A stretch of 37,631 nucleotides of DNA from an uncultured Pelagibacteraceae bacterium (GTDB lineage: Bacteria; Pseudomonadota; Alphaproteobacteria; Pelagibacterales; Pelagibacteraceae), in assembly GCA_902589795.1 (NCBI GenBank), contig CACIUJ010000005.1:10001-47631 (forward strand), read 5' to 3'. Positions 15,739-24,154 of this stretch are shown piece after piece; position 1 is the stretch's first letter; each line of letters begins with the position of its first letter. The position numbers and the translations under genes were made by a program. The notes under the pieces were generated by a model, which did no database searches, was not told the origin of the DNA, and saw nothing but the letters and a program-made list of their open reading frames with translations.

Positions 15739-15740
15739 AT

Positions 15741-16865
15741 ATGAAAGAACATCAGGAATTAATTTTAGACGGAACAAAAATAAACTGGCATTTGGATAGA
15801 GTTAGTAAGTGGGAGAATGGCGAAAGAATAGCTCCGATAACTATCGATATGGCCTTAACAAGAGCATGTAATTATTCATGTGGATTTTGTTACGCAATGT
15901 TTCAGGAAAACGACAGAAAAATAATTACACAAAAAATAATTTTTGATTTTTTAGAGGACTGTGCAGAAATAGGTGTAAAAGGAATAAGTTTTGTTTCAGA
16001 TGGAGAAAGTACAATTTCACCAGTTTTTATTGACGCATGCAAAAAAGGCTATGAGTTGGGTTTATCAATGGCAGTAGGAACCAATGCATTTGTATTAACA
16101 AAAAATAGATTAGAAGAAGTTCTTCCTTATTTAACTTACTTAAGGGTCAACTTTTCAGCTGGCGAAAGAAAAAGATATTCAGAGATCATGGGTGTAAAGG
16201 AGACTGCTTTTGACAGAGTTTGTCAAAACATAAAAGATATGGTTGCAATTAAAAAAAGAGATAATTTGCCTGTTACAATTGGAATGCAAATGGTTCTTAT
16301 GCCTCAAGATGGGGATCAAATTATCCCTTTGGCCAAACTTGGAAAAGAACTAAGACCGGACTATGTAATTATTAAACATTGCACAGATAATGAAGATGGT
16401 GGCCTTGGTATTGATTACAATGCTTATGAAAAACTTTATCCTCTATTAAAAGAAGCTGAAAATTATTCAGATAGTGATTATAAAGTTGTAATTAAATGGT
16501 CAAAAATTAAAGACAAAGGTAATAGTGGAAGAAGTTATCAAAGATGTTATGGAGCTCCGTTTATGTTACAACTGTCAGGAACAGGTCTCGTTGCTCCTTG
16601 TGGCGCCCTATTTAATGAAAAATATAAAAAATTCCATATAGGTAATATATGTGATCAAAGATTCAAAGACATTTGGAAATCTGATAAATATTGGGAGGTA
16701 ATGAATTATCTTGCCTCTCCTAAATTTAATGCACAAAAAATGTGTGCATCTTTATGTTTACAGCATAAAGTAAACGAAGCTTTAGACGCTCATGTTAAAG
16801 GTAAAGCTACACTAAAACTTAAACAAACAAACAAGACAAAGCCCCAACATATAAACTTTGTTTAA
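15741..16865 (+). CDS. Radical SAM/SPASM domain protein 2
   Basis: 374 residues. The radical SAM cysteines are C43, C47 and C50 in RACNYSCGFC. The barrel segment VSDGESTISP matches the usual GGEPxxxP region with a changed first residue. The SPASM part has cysteines in RCYGAPF, APCGALF, GNICDQRF and KMCASLCLQH. It differs clearly from the first SPASM protein and from the B12-type one, so the three are not recent copies of one another. It starts 2 bp after the unknown gene. It is the last gene of module A; a 33-bp gap follows. Substrate unknown: family members include peptide-modifying enzymes and sugar or aminocyclitol dehydrogenases. Confidence 0.9.
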   Translation: MKEHQELILDGTKINWHLDRVSKWENGERIAPITIDMALTRACNYSCGFCYAMFQENDRKIITQKIIFDFLEDCAEIGVKGISFVSDGESTISPVFIDACKKGYELGLSMAVGTNAFVLTKNRLEEVLPYLTYLRVNFSAGERKRYSEIMGVKETAFDRVCQNIKDMVAIKKRDNLPVTIGMQMVLMPQDGDQIIPLAKLGKELRPDYVIIKHCTDNEDGGLGIDYNAYEKLYPLLKEAENYSDSDYKVVIKWSKIKDKGNSGRSYQRCYGAPFMLQLSGTGLVAPCGALFNEKYKKFHIGNICDQRFKDIWKSDKYWEVMNYLASPKFNAQKMCASLCLQHKVNEALDAHVKGKATLKLKQTNKTKPQHINFV

Positions 16866-16898
16866 GTAAAAATACCTATTTTCCAAAAGTTAAAAAAA

Positions 16899-18194
16899 AT
16901 GAAACTACTTAGATTTCTTTCAAAACAATTTCTTGATGTTAAGAAAAATGGAACAAAAGAGCTTTTAAAAAAAATAAAGATATTTTTAATTTTTTTACTT
17001 ATTTCACCATTTCATATTTTATTTTTTATTGTCGCTTTACCAATTGTAATTTTCATTCGAATTATTAAACCTTTTCTTCATATTCGATTTCGTACAATTT
17101 CAACAGGAAGAATTGGTCATTTTGCAGATGATGCTGGCATAATACTAAGCGAGACCGTACTTAAACAAAACAATATTAAAGATTGGTATTGGTTACAAAA
17201 ACCTACTTGTAACCATCAATTAGAAAAAATGGTAGAAAGGGCTTTTTATGTACGTTGGTGGGTAAAGTATTTATATACTACAAATAAAATTATTCCTGGA
17301 GGTAAACAACATACATTAGAAACTCCAAGTATAACTCAATCAGCAAGGGATATAAATGGTCTCTTGTACAAAAGTAAAGGAATAAAAAAAGCATACCTTA
17401 GTTTTTCCGAACAAGAGCAAGCTGATGCAAAAAAGTATTTAAAAAGTATTGGCCTAAACGATAACGATAAGTTTGTTTGTCTAAATGTACGAGACTCGTC
17501 CTATTTAAATCATCTTTATCCAAAAGTAGATTGGAATTATCACAATTTTAGAGACTCAGATATAAATACTTATGCATTAGCAGCAGAAGCATTAGCAGAA
17601 AAAGATTATTGGGTATTTAGAACAGGCAAAGTAGTTTCAAAACCATTTAATTGTAAACATCCAAAAGTAATTGATTACGCTACGAGTGATAGAAAAAGCG
17701 ATCTTCTTGATATTTGGCTTATGGCAAATTGCTCGTTTTCTATATCAACAGGCTCAGGATTAGATTCGATACCTGTAATTTTTAGACGACCTATTTTATT
17801 TTTAAATTTTTTACCAATCAATGAAGTCGTTACTTATGCTGCTTCACTAACATATTTTAAACATCTTAAATGGAAGAATAAAAATAAATTACTTAATTTT
17901 AAAGAATGCCTGGAAAATAGCCACTATGAATATAATGAATATGCCAGAAATGGTGTTGAGATAATAGATATGTCACCAAGTGAGATGAAAAGTGCGGTAC
18001 TCGAAATGGTGGATCGTATAAGCGGCAAGTGGATTGATAAGACAGAAGATATTAAATTACAGAATAGTTTTTGGCACACTTACAAAAAATGTGAAAATTT
18101 TAGAAAAAACCACAGTTTTATAAACCCTAGTGCTAAAATAAGTTCAGCTTTTTTACATTCAAGTTTTAAACCTGTGCAATTTCAAAGACTATAA
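16899..18194 (+). CDS. TIGR04372-type putative glycosyltransferase
   Basis: 431 residues. A strong hydrophobic segment at about 27-54 would anchor the protein in the inner membrane with the bulk in the cytoplasm. The body matches the pattern I associate with TIGR04372 proteins: an early ISTGRIGHFADDAG segment, VCLNVRDSSYLNH in the middle, and SISTGSGLDSIPVIFRRP near the C-terminal end, where a G-S-G loop would bind the sugar nucleotide. It most likely transfers a sugar to a lipid-linked glycan. It opens module B and is followed 18 bp later by another possible transferase. Donor and acceptor are unknown. The family call is from recall of motif order, not from a profile search. Confidence 0.75.
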   Translation: MKLLRFLSKQFLDVKKNGTKELLKKIKIFLIFLLISPFHILFFIVALPIVIFIRIIKPFLHIRFRTISTGRIGHFADDAGIILSETVLKQNNIKDWYWLQKPTCNHQLEKMVERAFYVRWWVKYLYTTNKIIPGGKQHTLETPSITQSARDINGLLYKSKGIKKAYLSFSEQEQADAKKYLKSIGLNDNDKFVCLNVRDSSYLNHLYPKVDWNYHNFRDSDINTYALAAEALAEKDYWVFRTGKVVSKPFNCKHPKVIDYATSDRKSDLLDIWLMANCSFSISTGSGLDSIPVIFRRPILFLNFLPINEVVTYAASLTYFKHLKWKNKNKLLNFKECLENSHYEYNEYARNGVEIIDMSPSEMKSAVLEMVDRISGKWIDKTEDIKLQNSFWHTYKKCENFRKNHSFINPSAKISSAFLHSSFKPVQFQRL

Positions 18195-18212
18195 AATTTC
18201 AAAAAAACATAA

Positions 18213-19214
18213 ATGCTCAAAAATTATTTTAAGAAGATTATTAAAAGTGTGCCGATTCTTTGGAAACTTTCCACCTGGACAAAGGATAAATTACTAAATC
18301 TGGCAAGATTAAAAGATGTATTTATGATGATGTTATTATTTCATGTCTGGCCTGAACAAACTTATAGATTTTCCACGAGAAAATTTTTACCTAGCAAAAA
18401 AAATAGATTTTCTAAGCAGCTAAAACCAGTTATTCCATATAATTTAATAAAATCTAAAAGCAGCAAAATACCTAGGATGAAAGAGATTAATGTTGTTGGA
18501 TTGGGATTAAGTTTTGATTTAAATAACCTAAGCCAACTCGAGGGGCCAGTATTTTTAGTTTCATTTTGGAGTCCACTAAAAATTAATAGTGTGGGAAAAG
18601 TAACTTACAATCATATTTTTTCATATAAATTGGGGAAACAAAAAACAATAGATGAAATTTATAGTAACAATCCAGATAACGAAATATTAAAAAAAAAATT
18701 AGTTTATTTAAACAGTAGAGAGGCAGTGGTTAGTAAACTTAAAGAGTCTGGTTATAAAGTTCTAAGTGTTAACGTATATCCAAATGATGAAAAAATGGAA
18801 ACTGGATCATATCTTAATAATTTTGACCATGACCAATGTAAAAGAATAGTGCTTGAAGAAAATGTTTATCAATCTTCACCATCAAAGTCACAACCTGATT
18901 GGGCACCTACTAAATCTTTTTTACCAAATTTATGCGCCCTTTCTTTTTTTGCTGAAAAAATAAATGTATACGGGTGGGATTATTACCTGGAAAACTCTCC
19001 ACAAGAAATGGGGTATTGGCAACTTTTTTTTAATATGTACAAATATAAAATTGATATAGGCCAATCAAAAGATCATTTCGAGTCAGCCTTAATAAATTAT
19101 TATTATGGATATCAACTTTCGAAATTGCCAAATTTCAAAATTTACGGCCATATGGGCAAATTAAGCAAGCATCACAAGCTTATAAAAAGAATCGAAAAAG
19201 TATTATTCAATTAA
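18213..19214 (+). CDS. Unrecognised protein, possible glycosyltransferase (GT42/DUF115-like layout)
   Basis: 333 residues; no family is certain. After a basic N-terminal region with a weak hydrophobic stretch (about 36-48), a Rossmann-like start is visible: EINVVGLGLSFDLNNL at about 91-106, followed by a strand FLVSFWSP. Late in the protein, LCALSFFAEKINVYGWDYYL resembles the conserved block of GT42 sialyltransferases and DUF115 proteins, in which a helix leads to a strand ending in G-x-D-x-Y. Since the locus appears to make a CMP-activated nonulosonic acid, a transferase of that kind would be expected somewhere, and this is the best candidate in the window. That is inference; the catalytic histidine of GT42 cannot be placed. 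Confidence 0.6.
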   Translation: MLKNYFKKIIKSVPILWKLSTWTKDKLLNLARLKDVFMMMLLFHVWPEQTYRFSTRKFLPSKKNRFSKQLKPVIPYNLIKSKSSKIPRMKEINVVGLGLSFDLNNLSQLEGPVFLVSFWSPLKINSVGKVTYNHIFSYKLGKQKTIDEIYSNNPDNEILKKKLVYLNSREAVVSKLKESGYKVLSVNVYPNDEKMETGSYLNNFDHDQCKRIVLEENVYQSSPSKSQPDWAPTKSFLPNLCALSFFAEKINVYGWDYYLENSPQEMGYWQLFFNMYKYKIDIGQSKDHFESALINYYYGYQLSKLPNFKIYGHMGKLSKHHKLIKRIEKVLFN

Positions 19215-19264
19215 AAAACTTTATTTAAAAATATAAAATTAATAATAGGAGTGATAAAATTTCA

Positions 19265-20077
19265 ATGAGTTCATGGTGGATGTTAAACCCAGGACCAAAA
19301 CGGTATTTAATACCAACAATAAAAAAGAAAATTATTACATTATTTAACTTACTTTCTAGAGGGGAGTTTTTAATAATTTTAAAAGCTATTTACAATTATA
19401 CAGTTAATATTTTTAACAAAATAGGTTTAAATGAAATTTTTTATTTACCTTATAGTATTCTAACTTATTATAATTTAATTAATAAAAAATTTAATATAGA
19501 TGATAATATAAATTTTTCTAGTGATTTAGAAAATAAATTTTTTGAAAAAAAACTCCTTAATAGCAAACTTTATCTTGAGTATGGTAGTGGATCATCGACA
19601 CTTTTGGCAGATAGAAATAACATCATTTATTATTCAATAGAGTCAGATAAAATTTTTTATAAGAATTTAAAAGAAAAATTAAAAAGTAAAAATTACTTCT
19701 TAAAAGATTTTGGTATTGTATCAAAAGGATCACGGCCAATTTTGTTTACTTATAGGAAATTTTTTATCAAAAAAAGAGCTCAAAAATATGCAGAGGATAT
19801 ACTCTGTTATTTTAAGAAAGAAAATTTAATTCCAGATTTAATCTTAATTGATGGCAGATACAGAGTTTTATGTGCTTTATTTGTTTATAAATTTTTAAAT
19901 GAAAAAAAATGTTCTTCAACAATTATAATCGATGATTACAAAAAAAGACCTTATCTACATGTGCTAGAAGATTTATTCCACATAGAAAAAGTTGGTTCAT
20001 TCGGGGTATGTGGTGAATTAAAAAAATCTGAAAATGTAGATGAATTTATAAAAATCTATCTAAACGATCCAAGATAA
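19265..20077 (+). CDS. Methyltransferase-fold protein (class I SAM-like) of unknown substrate
   Basis: 270 residues. A class I methyltransferase-like core begins with LYLEYGSGSSTLLA at 102-115 (an E-x-G-x-G-x-S variant of motif I), followed by the acidic end of strand 2, YSIESDK at 123-129. The strand 4 region is LILIDGRYR at 192-200 and a further IIIDDY lies at 220-225. The first 90 residues are basic and partly hydrophobic and precede the core. Such proteins are common in surface-glycan loci of marine bacteria, but a reaction has not been assigned to my knowledge. A Shine-Dalgarno-like TAGGAG lies at 19246-19251, 13 bases before the start, which is farther than usual. Methylation of the glycan is plausible. 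Confidence 0.7.
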   Translation: MSSWWMLNPGPKRYLIPTIKKKIITLFNLLSRGEFLIILKAIYNYTVNIFNKIGLNEIFYLPYSILTYYNLINKKFNIDDNINFSSDLENKFFEKKLLNSKLYLEYGSGSSTLLADRNNIIYYSIESDKIFYKNLKEKLKSKNYFLKDFGIVSKGSRPILFTYRKFFIKKRAQKYAEDILCYFKKENLIPDLILIDGRYRVLCALFVYKFLNEKKCSSTIIIDDYKKRPYLHVLEDLFHIEKVGSFGVCGELKKSENVDEFIKIYLNDPR

Positions 20078-20101
20078 AGGATATACAAAACTAATTTTTA
20101 T

Positions 20102-21118
20102 ATGAAAAAATCTTATCTAAAAGTAGGAATTGCGGGTTACGGATACGTTGGTCAAAAAAGAAGAAAAATTCTTAATAACATTTCTGGAATAAAGATTGTT
20201 GCTATTAGTGATAATAATCCAAAGTACAGGATTAATGAAAAAAAAATAAAATTTTTTAAAAATTATAATGATTTATTCAGTGAAGATTTAGATGTTTTGT
20301 TTATAAGTTTGCCAAATAAATATGCTGCAGATGCAACTATAAAGGCTATAAAAAACAATATAAATGTATTTTGTGAAAAACCCCCAGCACGAAATATTAA
20401 TGAGTTAAAAGAAGTATTAAAAGAATTTAAAAAAAAAAGAGGCAAAATTAAACTTAAATATGGTTTTAATCATAGATACCACGACTCGATTATATGGGCA
20501 AAAAAGATTATCGATTCAAAAAAGTATGGAAAGCTTATAAATCTCAAAGGTTTATACGGTAAAAGTAAAATAATTAGTTTAAAGGGAGGGTGGAGAACAA
20601 AAAAATCCATGGCAGGTGGCGGCATTTTATTAGACCAAGGAATTCATATGCTTGATTTAATGAGGTATTTTTGTGGGGATTTTGCGGAAATCAAAAGTTT
20701 TGTTAGTAATTATTATTGGAAACACAAAGTTGAAGATAATGCATACATTATTATGCGCTCTAATAAAAAAATTGTTGCCATGCTTCACTCAACAGCAACG
20801 CAGTGGCAACATCAATTTAGAATAGAAATTACTCTAGAAAAAGCATTAATTTACCTTACTGGAATTTTGTCTGGCTCCATGACCTATGGAGAAGAAAAAA
20901 TAGAAATACAACCAAAATTATCAAAAAATAAAAAAACAACAAAACGTTCTTTTAATAAAGATTTATCATGGAAAAGAGAAATATCTGAATATATAGACTG
21001 TATAAAATTTAATAAAAAAATTTATAATGGAACTATTTTTGAATCAATCAAGGTTATGAAAATGATTGATACAATATACAAATCTGACAACGAATGGAAA
21101 GAAAAATATTTGGGATAA
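20102..21118 (+). CDS. Gfo/Idh/MocA-family NAD-dependent sugar oxidoreductase
   Basis: 338 residues. The N-terminal Rossmann domain starts KVGIAGYGYVGQKR (glycine motif at 12-17), and the catalytic E-K-P motif is at 92-94 in FCEKPPARN. The C-terminal domain has FNHRYHDSI and the GGGILLDQGIHMLDLMRYF block with the histidine expected at the active site. Relatives such as WlbA/WbpB oxidise C3 of UDP-N-acetylglucosaminuronate before transamination. A UDP-HexNAc dehydrogenase and two amino-transferases occur downstream, so a 3-amino uronate route is possible here. Other family members reduce or oxidise different sugars. It lies between the methyltransferase-like gene (24-bp gap) and the flippase (60-bp gap). 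Confidence 0.88.
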   Translation: MKKSYLKVGIAGYGYVGQKRRKILNNISGIKIVAISDNNPKYRINEKKIKFFKNYNDLFSEDLDVLFISLPNKYAADATIKAIKNNINVFCEKPPARNINELKEVLKEFKKKRGKIKLKYGFNHRYHDSIIWAKKIIDSKKYGKLINLKGLYGKSKIISLKGGWRTKKSMAGGGILLDQGIHMLDLMRYFCGDFAEIKSFVSNYYWKHKVEDNAYIIMRSNKKIVAMLHSTATQWQHQFRIEITLEKALIYLTGILSGSMTYGEEKIEIQPKLSKNKKTTKRSFNKDLSWKREISEYIDCIKFNKKIYNGTIFESIKVMKMIDTIYKSDNEWKEKYLG

Positions 21119-21133
21119 AAAATATCCTTATTA

Positions 21134-21162
21134 TTGATTTTTCTAATTATTTTTAAAATCAA
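21134..21162 (+). other. Inverted repeat ahead of the ABC flippase gene
   Basis: Perfect 8-bp arms TTGATTTT (21134-21141) and AAAATCAA (21155-21162) around a 13-base A/T loop, in the 60-bp gap that is the second longest inside the operon. There is no T run after it. It could be a weak pause or processing site, or a chance palindrome in A/T-rich DNA. Confidence 0.25.
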
Positions 21163-21178
21163 ATAAAAAATTATTTTT

Positions 21179-22981
21179 ATGATTAAGAAAATTAAAATTA
21201 TCTTAAGTAAAAAGCAGCAGCTACAGTTTGTAATTTTATTTTTTGGAATTTTAATAGCAGCAATTTTAGAAATGGTTGGTGTAGGATCAATTCCAATTTT
21301 TATAAATTTATTATTAAAGCCAGAACAAGTATTTTCTTATGTACCTCCAAATAAATTTTTAGATTTTATTATTAACAAAGATTATTTAGGGCAAATCCTA
21401 ATCGCCGGTGGACTACTATTAATTATTTTTCTATTTAAGAATATTTTTATTTTTTTTGTCAATTACATGCAAACATCTTTATTTCAACAGATAAAAATTA
21501 AAAACTCAAAAAGATTGATCAAAGCTTATTTAACCAGTCCATATTCTCTTCATTTAGACCGTAATCCCGCAACTATACATAGAAATGTTTTAGGTGAAGT
21601 AGTTCATGCAGCCAAATTTTTGGATTTATTAATAGTATGCATGAGAGAAATTTTAGTTGTGTTAGTTATTTTCATTTTATTATTATTAGTGGATCCCATA
21701 ACTAGTTTGGCTGTATTTTCTATAATCGGGTTTTTTGCAGTTATTTTTAATTATATTACAAAGAAAAAAATAACTTATTTATCAAAACTTTCTCAAATGC
21801 ATCGTGAGCGACAAGTTAAAATTATTAATCAAATATTTGGCGCAATAAAAGATATAAAAATTTTAGATAAAGAGAAATATTTTATAAATGAATTTAATAA
21901 TGAAACCAAAGGTGCTATGAAAATTGAATTTTTTTCTCGAGTAATCAGTCTAATACCACGCTTGTCTATTGAAATTTTAGGTATTGCTGCAATTTTATTT
22001 GTAACTTCTTTTTTACTTTTTGCAAGTGGTTACTCCATAGAAGCCACAATTCCAATATTGAGTTTATTAGGTGTAGCAACTATAAGAATGATACCCTCAT
22101 TTAATTTATTATCTGGCTCAATTGCTATGATGAGACAAACTTACGTTTCTTTTAATCTTGTTGTAAAAGAACTTATCAATTTTGAAAATCATAGTATAAA
22201 AAAAACTCATACAGAAACTATTGATTCAAATGAAATTAAATTAATAAACAAAACTATAGAAATCAAAAATATTTCTTTTGAATACCCTAATTCAAATTTA
22301 ATGACTTTAAAAAATATATCTTTTAAAATTAAACCAGGCAGTTTGTTTGGGATAATTGGAACAACGGGCGCTGGAAAGTCTACATTAATAGATTTAATTT
22401 TGGGTTTGTTAGAACCTAAAGAAGGTGAAATAAATATTAATGGAGCAAACATAAAAAAAAATTATCAAATATGGCAAAAACAAATTGGGTACATACCGCA
22501 GGATATATACATATTTGATGAAACAATTCGTTCGAACGTAGCCTTTGGTGTATCTGATGATCAAATTGATGAAAAAAGAGTAATAAAAGCATTAAAATTA
22601 GCTCAAATTTCTGAGTTTGTACTTAATTTACCAAAGGGGTTAGATACAGTTGTTGGAAATCGGGGTATTAGACTTTCAGGTGGTCAAAGACAAAGACTAG
22701 GTATAGCGAGAGCTTTATACCGTCAATCTAAAGTTTTAATTTTAGACGAAGCCACTAATTCACTCGATATCGAAACTGAGAAAAAATTAATTAAAGATAT
22801 AGAAAGTTTAAGTGGTGATTATACAATAATTATTGTTACACATAGGCTATCAACAATAAAAAATTGTGATGATGTGATTTTACTATCACAGGGAAAATTA
22901 CTTGATCAAGGAACATTGGATGAATTAATTTCAAGGCATCAAAATTTAAAAACTGATTTTTTAAAGATAAAAGTTAACTAA
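21179..22981 (+). CDS. ABC transporter with fused membrane and ATPase domains, PglK-like lipid-linked glycan flippase
   Basis: 600 residues, half-transporter layout. The membrane domain (about 1-335) has helices near 17-40, 72-95, 157-172 and 175-190 and a pair at 265-300. The ATPase domain (about 360-600) has Walker A GTTGAGKST at 394-402, the signature LSGGQRQR at 499-506 and Walker B VLILDEA at 519-525, with THRLST after it. The overall pattern, including GYIPQDIYIFDETIRSNVAFG, closely follows PglK of Campylobacter, which flips undecaprenyl-linked oligosaccharides. A role in flipping the completed lipid-linked glycan fits, since no Wzx is in the window. An MsbA-like lipid flippase is the alternative. 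The next gene starts 3 bp after the stop. Confidence 0.87.
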   Translation: MIKKIKIILSKKQQLQFVILFFGILIAAILEMVGVGSIPIFINLLLKPEQVFSYVPPNKFLDFIINKDYLGQILIAGGLLLIIFLFKNIFIFFVNYMQTSLFQQIKIKNSKRLIKAYLTSPYSLHLDRNPATIHRNVLGEVVHAAKFLDLLIVCMREILVVLVIFILLLLVDPITSLAVFSIIGFFAVIFNYITKKKITYLSKLSQMHRERQVKIINQIFGAIKDIKILDKEKYFINEFNNETKGAMKIEFFSRVISLIPRLSIEILGIAAILFVTSFLLFASGYSIEATIPILSLLGVATIRMIPSFNLLSGSIAMMRQTYVSFNLVVKELINFENHSIKKTHTETIDSNEIKLINKTIEIKNISFEYPNSNLMTLKNISFKIKPGSLFGIIGTTGAGKSTLIDLILGLLEPKEGEININGANIKKNYQIWQKQIGYIPQDIYIFDETIRSNVAFGVSDDQIDEKRVIKALKLAQISEFVLNLPKGLDTVVGNRGIRLSGGQRQRLGIARALYRQSKVLILDEATNSLDIETEKKLIKDIESLSGDYTIIIVTHRLSTIKNCDDVILLSQGKLLDQGTLDELISRHQNLKTDFLKIKVN

Positions 22982-22984
22982 AAT

Positions 22985-24154
22985 ATGAATAAAATTTCAA
23001 AAAAAATTGTAAAAATATTTAAAAAAAAAATTAAACTAAATAAAGTTTATTTGCATGAACCTGATTTAAATAAAAGTGATTCAGTTTATCTAAAAGATTG
23101 TATTAATCAAAACGCTGTTTCAGCAGCTGGAAAATTTATTCAAAAATTTGAAAATAAAATTTTAAATTTAACAAAAGCGAAATGTGTCATATCTACTAAC
23201 TCAGGGACTTCAGCATTACATATTTCCTGTATTTTAATGAATGTTAAAGAAAATGACGAAGTTCTTGTTCCCGCATTTACTTTTGTAGCAACAGCAAATG
23301 CGATAAAATATTGTGGTGCAATACCACATTTTATAGATATAGAAGAAAATCATTTTGGTGTTAATGTTAATAAGTTAGACAATTATCTTAAAGAAATTTC
23401 AATAAAAAAAGGAAACTTTTGTTTTAATAAAAAAACTGGAAGAAAAATAAAAGCTATAATGCCGGTTCATGTTTTTGGACACTTCATGAAAATAAACGAG
23501 CTTATTAAACTAGCTAAAAAATACAATTTATCAATCATTGAGGATGCAGCTGAAGCTATAGGTAGTTATTACAAAAATAAACATGCGGGAACGTTTGGAC
23601 ATATCGGGGTTTTAAGTTTTAATGGTAACAAAACTATCACATGTGGTGCAGGAGGCGCTATTTTGACGAACAATAAGAAAGTAGCGCAAAAGGCTAGGCA
23701 TTTAATTGCTACTGCAAAAATTGCTCATCCTTATAATTATATTCATGATGAGGTTGGATTTAACTATAGAATGGCTAATTTAAATGCGGCCCTAGGTTAC
23801 TCTCAAATAAAAAGAATAAAAAAAATATTAAAAAAAAAGAGAAAATTATTTAATTTTTACGACAAGATATTTAAAGGAAATATATATTTTAAATTAATTA
23901 ATGAACCAAAAAAAAGCAAAAGCAATTTTTGGTTACAAACTATTTTAATAAACGAAAAATATTCAAAATTTACTAAAAAAATAATTGAAGATCTAAATGA
24001 TAAAAAAATCTATGTAAGGCCTGGTTGGGAATTAATGAATAATTTAAAACACTTCAAAAATTGTCCTAAAATGGATTTATCAATAGCTAAAAGAATTTGT
24101 AAAAGAATTATAAATATTCCAAGCAGTTCTTTTTTAGAAAGATACATTAAATGA
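22985..24154 (+). CDS. legC: LegC/PglE-like PLP-dependent sugar aminotransferase (module C)
   Basis: 389 residues of the DegT family. The PLP lysine is K216 in SFNGNKTITCGAGG, and IEDAAEAIGS at 185-194 provides the aspartate. The segments LHEPDL (23-28), VPAFTFVATANAIKYCGAIP (95-114) and the inserted stretch before KAIMPVHVFGH follow the LegC subgroup, which aminates C4 of a UDP-4-keto-6-deoxy-GlcNAc in legionaminic acid and bacillosamine synthesis. The dehydratase that would make that keto-sugar (LegB or PglF) is not in the window. Its ATG is preceded by a very A-rich leader, and its stop overlaps the dehydrogenase start by 4 bp. Subgroup assignment is from motif recall, so pseudaminic-type or other roles remain possible. 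Confidence 0.82.
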   Translation: MNKISKKIVKIFKKKIKLNKVYLHEPDLNKSDSVYLKDCINQNAVSAAGKFIQKFENKILNLTKAKCVISTNSGTSALHISCILMNVKENDEVLVPAFTFVATANAIKYCGAIPHFIDIEENHFGVNVNKLDNYLKEISIKKGNFCFNKKTGRKIKAIMPVHVFGHFMKINELIKLAKKYNLSIIEDAAEAIGSYYKNKHAGTFGHIGVLSFNGNKTITCGAGGAILTNNKKVAQKARHLIATAKIAHPYNYIHDEVGFNYRMANLNAALGYSQIKRIKKILKKKRKLFNFYDKIFKGNIYFKLINEPKKSKSNFWLQTILINEKYSKFTKKIIEDLNDKKIYVRPGWELMNNLKHFKNCPKMDLSIAKRICKRIINIPSSSFLERYIK

